Source: JBLIKP01 sp047635375
GTDB lineage: Bacteria; Bacteroidota; Bacteroidia; Sphingobacteriales; Sphingobacteriaceae
Direction: 5' to 3'
NCBI GenBank assembly: GCA_047635375.1
Contig: JBLIKP010000046.1
Coordinates: 1 to 19,178, forward strand
Length of the DNA stretch: 19,178 nt
The notes under the pieces are model-generated. The model made no database searches and was not told the origin of the DNA. It saw only the letters and a list, made by a program, of their open reading frames with translations. Below, in pieces: positions 14,887 through 19,178 of this stretch (its first letter is position 1; each line of letters starts with the position of its first letter). The position numbers and the translations under genes are program-made.

Positions 14887-16443
14887 TTAAAACGTGTAAG
14901 TTGTTAATGCGTCAATTAAAGCAATGTCGTTGGTTTTTCTTGCTACGGCATGAGCAATTCCAGCCTCGTTAAGGGTATCACCGGTGGTGGGTCCAATGGC
15001 AATAACTTTTTGACCATCACCAATTTTATGAACAGCGAGGTATGCGCTTGCATTTGAAGGACTTGTAAAAATAATTGTTTCCTCGGTTCGTAGTCCCATA
15101 TCCGTGCGTGCTTTGGTTGTATATGTGTTCAGGTTGATAACCTCTAATTCATCCTTTACTAAGGCTTGGACGCGCTGAAGGCTGATGTCTGAATGCGGGA
15201 AAAGTACCTTGTCACCACCTGCAAAAAGTGCGAATTCAGCCGCAGTTTCTTCGGTTGTTACGCCAGTTCCAGTATAGTCAATATGGAATCCTAGATCGGC
15301 TAGCACGGCAGCTGTACCTTCACCCATGGCGCCAATCTTGCGTTCATCCAATAGGTCTAGGTCTGGAAATAAACTTACTGAAGAGGGTGAGCTAAAGAAA
15401 ATCCAATCTGAATCTGGAATCGACTCGACTTTTACAACCTCTGTGTTTATGAATGATTCACCATTTAGATCCCATCCATAAGCCTTTGCACCATTTGTCA
15501 ATAGCCCGTGGCGGCTTAGCTCGGAGCTAATAAATACGGTTTGCTTAGCCGGTTTTTTGGTAAGGATTTTTAAGGCTTCCGCCGAAAGTTGGTGCGGGTC
15601 ATTTCCTAGCAGAGTTGCACGTTGAGGAAAGTCTTCCCAAACTTTGCTGTATGAGCAGGAAAGTTTGAAGGTATCCCCCTGCTTTTCGCAGAAAACACCA
15701 AGGGGAAGAAGGCATCCTCCATCTAATTTGTTTAAAATTCTTCTTTCAACACCAATAACTTCAGCCACATCGGCGTGGTTCATTTTGGCGAAAATTTCTT
15801 TTACTTCGGTATTATCGGCTCGGACTTGGAATGCTAAAACACCTTGAGATTGCGCCGGAACCATATCTCTTGGGTCAAGCCTAACCGCTACGAATTCACC
15901 TAAGTCTAATTCCAATCTAGTAACACCTGCTAAGGCAAGAATAATAGCGTCGTATTGGCCGTTGCGCAATTTTTGCAGACGAGTAGGTACATTTCCACGA
16001 AGGTCGTCGATGTTTAAATCAGGGCGAACGGCATGTAATTGCGATTTACGACGGAACGACGAAGTTCCCACTCGTGATCCAGGAAGGATATTTAAAGGTG
16101 AGCCTTCCTCATAAGCATGCTGATTGATTACCAAAAGATCGGCGGGATCTTCGCGGTAAGAAACCGCAGCCACGTCAAGTCCTTCTGGGTTTTCAGTAGG
16201 AAGGTCTTTGTGGCTATGCACAGCCACGTCAATTGTCCCTGAAAGTAGGGCATCTTCAATCTCTTTAGTGAAAAAACCTTTCCCCTCAAGCTTGTCGAAA
16301 CTTAGGTTTTGAATTTTATCTCCTTGGGTTTTTATGATGGAAATTTCGGATGGGTGCCCGAGTTTTTTTAGTTCGTCTTGAACAAATCGTGCTTGCCATA
16401 ATGCCAAGTCACTTCCTCGTGAGCCAATAATGATTTTTCGCAT
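14887..16443 (-). CDS. hemCD: Fused hydroxymethylbilane synthase / uroporphyrinogen-III synthase
   Basis: A 518-residue two-enzyme fusion. Residues 1 to about 295 are porphobilinogen deaminase: start MRKIIIGSRGSDLALWQA, catalytic Asp80 in VHSHKDLPT, the arginine region VGTSSFRRKSQL (125-136), and the dipyrromethane-cofactor cysteine Cys244 in DGGCLLPLG. Residues about 300-518 match HemD: FISSELSRHG (304-313), IFFSSPSSV (348-356), IGAMGEGTAA (370-379), IFTSPSNASAYL (458-469) and IAIGPTTGDTL (481-491). A normal HemC is about 300-310 residues and HemD about 220-250, so both are essentially whole. The protein would turn porphobilinogen into uroporphyrinogen III, with HemD receiving the unstable hydroxymethylbilane directly. 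There is one continuous frame with no stop or start between the parts. It starts at ATG 18 nt after hemA. Confidence 0.92.
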   Translation of the reverse strand: MRKIIIGSRGSDLALWQARFVQDELKKLGHPSEISIIKTQGDKIQNLSFDKLEGKGFFTKEIEDALLSGTIDVAVHSHKDLPTENPEGLDVAAVSYREDPADLLVINQHAYEEGSPLNILPGSRVGTSSFRRKSQLHAVRPDLNIDDLRGNVPTRLQKLRNGQYDAIILALAGVTRLELDLGEFVAVRLDPRDMVPAQSQGVLAFQVRADNTEVKEIFAKMNHADVAEVIGVERRILNKLDGGCLLPLGVFCEKQGDTFKLSCSYSKVWEDFPQRATLLGNDPHQLSAEALKILTKKPAKQTVFISSELSRHGLLTNGAKAYGWDLNGESFINTEVVKVESIPDSDWIFFSSPSSVSLFPDLDLLDERKIGAMGEGTAAVLADLGFHIDYTGTGVTTEETAAEFALFAGGDKVLFPHSDISLQRVQALVKDELEVINLNTYTTKARTDMGLRTEETIIFTSPSNASAYLAVHKIGDGQKVIAIGPTTGDTLNEAGIAHAVARKTNDIALIDALTTYTF

Positions 16444-16461
16444 AGGTAAAGCTTTGCGGGC

Positions 16462-17682
16462 TTATTTTTGATCTAAAAGAATGTCGCGTGCCATGACCAT
16501 AGGAACGCTAATGTATTTTTTCTCCATGTAATTAAGCACCTTGTCAAGAACCTCACGTGACCCTGGGTCAAGTGAAGTAAGTTCATTGGCAAATACTTCA
16601 TTAATGGCGTTGGCCTTTATTTGCTTAATACGTGTGGGGACTTCACGCATTGCAAGCTCGATTTTTCGCTGACGAAGAATTTGTTTAAATTCTTCAAAGT
16701 TAATATCCATAATAGCCTCGGCTTGAGTAAGCTGAGTTCTACGGGCATTTAAATTTTCGGCAGCTATTTTTTTAAGGTGGTTTATGCTTATTAGGGTAGC
16801 CTCGGTGGAAGCCTCTGGAACTACATCGTTGGGGATTGCTAAATCCACAATGAATTTCGCATTTGTATCAGTACCCTTAAGTTTTCTCAACATTTCAAGG
16901 TCGATAAGCGGCTGTGCGCTTGCAGTGCAGCTTATGATGATGTCAAATCCGCCCGTGAATTCTCTTAATAGGTCCAGGTTGAAAGCTTTTCCTCCGATTT
17001 CGTCAGCGAAAGATTGCGCATTATTTAGCGTCCTATTGAAAACTGCATAGCTATAATTCCCATGCTTTATAAGGTATTTAGACATCAATCGGTTGGTTTC
17101 TCCAGCGCCAATAAATAACACTCGCGAACCTTCAGGGGGAAGATTGTCACGAAGTTGGCGGAATGCTAGGGAAACTATAGAGACTGGTTTTCTTGCGATT
17201 TCGGTTTGACTGTAAATTTCTTTGGCATTTTGAACGGCGCCTTTCATTAATAATCGAAGCGTGTCTCCGCTAAAATTATTTGCCTTGCAAAAGGAGTAGG
17301 CCGACTTAAACTGTCCGAAAATTTCTTTTTCTCCTATAACCATAGAGTCCAACGAGCAACTTACGCGGAAGAAATGTGCGTGAGCCTCAATGCCTCTGTA
17401 CATCATGGTCCCCTTCACCAAAATGGAAACTTCTTCAGGGGTAAGGGTTGGGTTTATGCAGGTTAGAATTTCTTTGATTTGTGAACAATCTAGATTGAAA
17501 TCTCCAACTAAGCCTATTTCCACACGGTTGCATGTGCTAAGGTAAAAAAGCTCTTTCAGCTCGAACCTCTCTTTTAGGGCCTCAAGTCGGGAAAGTTTTT
17601 GCTCTTCGTCGAGCACCAACAGTCCAATAGATCTGAAATCCAGGTGTTTGTGAGTGAAAGATAATTGGTGAAAATGTTCCAA
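16462..17682 (-). CDS. hemA: Glutamyl-tRNA reductase
   Basis: A 406-residue enzyme that reduces glutamyl-tRNA(Glu) to glutamate-1-semialdehyde with NADPH, the first committed step of the C5 haem pathway. Seen in order: an N-terminal catalytic domain with SFTHKHLDFR (8-17) and STCNR (49-53; Cys51 nucleophile), the signature SLDSMVIGEKEIFGQ (110-124), the NADPH-binding Rossmann motif GAGETN (192-197), and a helical C-terminal dimerisation domain. The start must be TTG at 17682: only six codons precede it to the in-frame stop, and the next Met is residue 93. A TTG start may keep synthesis of this pathway-controlling enzyme low. It heads the hemA-hemCD-hemB operon. HemL is not in the window. Confidence 0.95.
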   Translation of the reverse strand: MEHFHQLSFTHKHLDFRSIGLLVLDEEQKLSRLEALKERFELKELFYLSTCNRVEIGLVGDFNLDCSQIKEILTCINPTLTPEEVSILVKGTMMYRGIEAHAHFFRVSCSLDSMVIGEKEIFGQFKSAYSFCKANNFSGDTLRLLMKGAVQNAKEIYSQTEIARKPVSIVSLAFRQLRDNLPPEGSRVLFIGAGETNRLMSKYLIKHGNYSYAVFNRTLNNAQSFADEIGGKAFNLDLLREFTGGFDIIISCTASAQPLIDLEMLRKLKGTDTNAKFIVDLAIPNDVVPEASTEATLISINHLKKIAAENLNARRTQLTQAEAIMDINFEEFKQILRQRKIELAMREVPTRIKQIKANAINEVFANELTSLDPGSREVLDKVLNYMEKKYISVPMVMARDILLDQK

Positions 17683-17710
17683 GAGTGCGGTATACGTTTA
17701 AAACCTATGC

Positions 17711-17735
17711 AAAAATGCCTAAAAGGCGCATTTTT
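17711..17735. terminator. Hairpin between the DUF4870-like gene and hemA
   Basis: AAAAATGCC (17711-17719) pairs with GGCGCATTTTT (17725-17735), allowing a two-base bulge, around a TAAAA loop. The T-rich flanks on both strands suit an intrinsic terminator for the upstream minus-strand gene, 75 nt past its stop. It is only about 29 nt from the hemA start, so it could instead be a leader structure of hemA. Confidence 0.4.
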
Positions 17736-17808
17736 ATTGTCATTGAATTGTCACTCCTATATTATTTAGAATAAATTTAAATAAGTGGGTGCGTTAAGAA
17801 AAAAAATA

Positions 17809-18294
17809 TTAACGGTAAAGCGGCGATTCACGCAACTTCTTTAGACGTACGTAATACCTATGAAGAGAGATTTTTGAGCATAAGGGAAAGAAAATAAATT
17901 TCCCTTTTCTTGCTCTGCTGGCTGCTACCATACTCATGGTAAGAAAGAAAATATTAAGGAAAACCATCATTCCAATTAAAGTGATAAATGGTGGGGAAAG
18001 GGGAGCGAAAAAGAAGACCACCCGTATCATCCAAAAGACTGAAATGGCGTTAATCATGGTAAGCGGAATTTGAGTAATGAATGCCTGATGGGAGTGATAG
18101 GCCACAAACCTACTTCCAGACCTATAGATTAGGTAATAGATAAAACTAGCGACCAAATTAATTCCTGGCAGGGGAATGCCAATGCCCATGGCGGCAAACA
18201 TTAGGAGGTAGGCACCTGTTGCATCTTCCCTGTCCCTTAGCATGATTTCGCTAGGGTGTGGAAGGTCTTCTTTTATTTTTTTTAAGCTCGGCAT
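17809..18294 (-). CDS. DUF4870-like inner-membrane protein
   Basis: A 161-residue protein with three likely membrane segments (about 27-57, 72-97 and 103-126) and a short charged N-terminus that includes a LRDREDATGAYLLMFAAM stretch. The order LPGINLV, then IYYLIYRSGSRFVAYHSHQAFITQ (split by the first loop), then an aromatic-rich second helix is typical of DUF4870/Tic20-like small membrane proteins. The C-terminal tail (about 127-161) is basic with KGKFIFFPLC and RYYVRLKKLR. Function unknown. It starts at ATG and is followed by hemA 126 nt downstream on the same strand, with a hairpin between. Confidence 0.7.
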   Translation of the reverse strand: MPSLKKIKEDLPHPSEIMLRDREDATGAYLLMFAAMGIGIPLPGINLVASFIYYLIYRSGSRFVAYHSHQAFITQIPLTMINAISVFWMIRVVFFFAPLSPPFITLIGMMVFLNIFFLTMSMVAASRARKGKFIFFPLCSKISLHRYYVRLKKLRESPLYR

Positions 18295-18381
18295 AGTTGG
18301 AATTGGTGCAAATTAAGAAGGAAAAGTTAGTGAAGGAAATTTGGGATGTAAAAGAGTTGAGTGAATTACGCCCACCATCTG

Positions 18382-18439
18382 AACCCCTGAACTTCCCTCA
18401 GGGTCCTCGTTGAGAGACCCGGAGGGAAGTTCAGGGGTT
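18382..18439. repeat. Nearly perfect 58-nt hairpin (REP- or MITE-like)
   Basis: Eighteen bases at 18382-18399 are the exact reverse complement of 18422-18439. After one mismatch (18400/18421), GGGTC (18401-18405) pairs with GACCC (18416-18420), and CTC/GAG close a GTT loop with one extra A (18415). The element is GC-richer than its surroundings and is not followed by a T run on either strand, so it does not look like a normal terminator. It lies between two minus-strand genes, upstream of the DUF4870-like gene. Confidence 0.75.
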
Positions 18440-18498
18440 ATTAAAAGGGATTCGGTACAGGAGCATCGCTGCACTTATGCACTTTGAACTTTTGTACT

Positions 18499-18529
18499 AA
18501 AAAGAAAGAGAACGAGGAAGTTTTCTTTC
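18499..18529 (-). terminator. Candidate terminator of the propeller T9SS gene
   Basis: On the minus strand, the 10-base arms 18520-18529 and 18504-18513 pair around a 6-nt loop (one non-Watson-Crick position, which is A-C on this strand and G-U on the other), and are followed immediately by five T (18499-18503). It sits 59 nt past the stop of the gene ending at 18589. The stem is A/T-rich, so it is only moderately convincing. Confidence 0.4.
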
Positions 18530-18588
18530 AAGCGGTCAAGCTTTTAAGCCAAGAAGCTATCTAGCATTTTTATTGTGACTCCATTTTT

Positions 18589-19178
18589 TTACCGTAGAAT
18601 AATTTTCCTAGTGCCCATAACTCCTTCTTGTTTAACAACAACGGAGTAAACGCCACTTGGTAAGTCAGTTGGAAGTCGTATTTGGTGCGAGTTAATATTT
18701 AGGTTTTGAGAAAGAATTTTCTGCCCATTCAGCGAAAATACCTCAACCAAAATGGATTCATTTCTAGGGAATGGAAAATTGAATATTAAGGATTTATCGT
18801 TTTGATAAAGTTCAAACGAAAACTCATTTTTAGGTGTGTTTTCTGTGGCCATAACAGCCATAAATTCTGGGTCGTTTCCGTATTCCCAGATTGCTAAGCC
18901 ACCGCCCCATGTGCCAAAATAAGCAGTTTGGCCGATGGTGTCAATAAACAAAGAAAAAACTTGGGGATGGGGTAATTCAGTGTCGTTTGATGAGAAATTC
19001 ATCTCAACTTTTTCGGTTCTTGGATTGAAAATTATTATTCCATCCTCCGTGCCCATCCAAATTCTACCAAACGGGCCTGGTTTTATTTCGTTTATTATAT
19101 CACTATTGACATTTAGTGATGGGTTTTTATACTGAGTAATTTTTTCGTCCTTCATTCGAAGCAAGCCCTCAAAAACTG
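18589..19178 (-). CDS. Secreted beta-propeller protein with T9SS C-terminal domain (N-terminus outside window)
   Basis: The final 196 or so residues of a larger protein; the frame is open past the window edge (reading ...VFEGLLRMKDEK...), so the TTG at 19164 is internal. Counting from that TTG, the sequence has propeller-blade motifs of the two-component-regulator-propeller type: GRIWMGTEDGIIIFN (33-47) and TAYFGTWGGGLAIWEY (80-95). The last about 75 residues, FELYQNDKSLIFNFP then VEVFSLNGQKILSQ and LPSGVYSVVVKQEG, are a T9SS type A sorting domain, with the conserved SGVY turn. The protein is therefore exported and probably anchored at the surface or released. A PorZ-like T9SS component or ordinary secreted propeller cannot be told apart from this part. 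Confidence 0.82.
   Translation of the reverse strand, partial: VFEGLLRMKDEKITQYKNPSLNVNSDIINEIKPGPFGRIWMGTEDGIIIFNPRTEKVEMNFSSNDTELPHPQVFSLFIDTIGQTAYFGTWGGGLAIWEYGNDPEFMAVMATENTPKNEFSFELYQNDKSLIFNFPFPRNESILVEVFSLNGQKILSQNLNINSHQIRLPTDLPSGVYSVVVKQEGVMGTRKIILR

Noticed and set aside
18382..18439. Reading the 58-nt hairpin as a Rho-independent terminator
   Set aside because: No T run follows on either strand, and a better terminator candidate for the upstream gene lies at 18499-18529.
1..19178. CRISPR array, tRNA or rRNA genes
   Set aside because: No regularly spaced direct repeats and no cloverleaf- or rRNA-like stretches were seen in the intergenic regions.

Overview
The window comes from a member of the Bacteroidota, most likely Flavobacteriales or a close relative. 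The evidence is a TonB-dependent receptor paired with a DUF4249 lipoprotein, three secreted proteins with type IX secretion (T9SS) C-terminal domains, promoters of the Bacteroidota TTG / TAnnTTTG type, and weak or absent Shine-Dalgarno sequences. The exact lineage cannot be read from the sequence. No tRNA, rRNA or CRISPR array was found.

Layout. (1) 1-2895, plus strand: the 3' part of a TonB-dependent outer-membrane receptor followed by its DUF4249 lipoprotein partner. (2) 2906-6088, plus strand: a promoter, then a tight run of four genes: trxB, a KdsC-like HAD phosphatase, a UbiA-family prenyltransferase and a Maf-family nucleotide pyrophosphatase, with a candidate terminator. (3) 6089-9888: an accessory stretch with two minus-strand T9SS-secreted proteins. 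One is AT-rich with a possible nidogen-like region. The other has an ALK/LTK-like glycine-rich domain, an Ig/PKD-like domain and two cadherin-like domains. A decayed IS3-family transposase fragment lies between them. (4) 9889-13083, minus strand: rnr (RNase R) followed 9 nt later by a trans-isoprenyl diphosphate synthase. (5) 13235-13915, plus strand: a small protein related to Bacteroidota class I methyltransferases but with a degenerate SAM-binding motif. (6) 13916-17682, minus strand: a haem operon hemA - hemCD fusion - hemB, covering the route from glutamyl-tRNA to uroporphyrinogen III except HemL. (7) 17809-19178, minus strand: a DUF4870-like membrane protein, an intergenic region with a nearly perfect 58-nt hairpin, and the 3' end of a beta-propeller T9SS-secreted protein that runs off the window.

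How the genes connect. HemA, HemCD and HemB form one pathway module. The isoprenyl diphosphate synthase and the UbiA prenyltransferase could act in sequence (prenyl diphosphate, then prenyl transfer to a quinone precursor or a glycerol phosphate), although they sit in different operons. I found no clear defence or other wholly new multi-gene system. The most unusual items are the HemC-HemD fusion, the ALK-like glycine-rich domain in a T9SS cargo protein, the accessory island with the dead IS3 fragment, the pseudo-methyltransferase, and the 58-nt hairpin.
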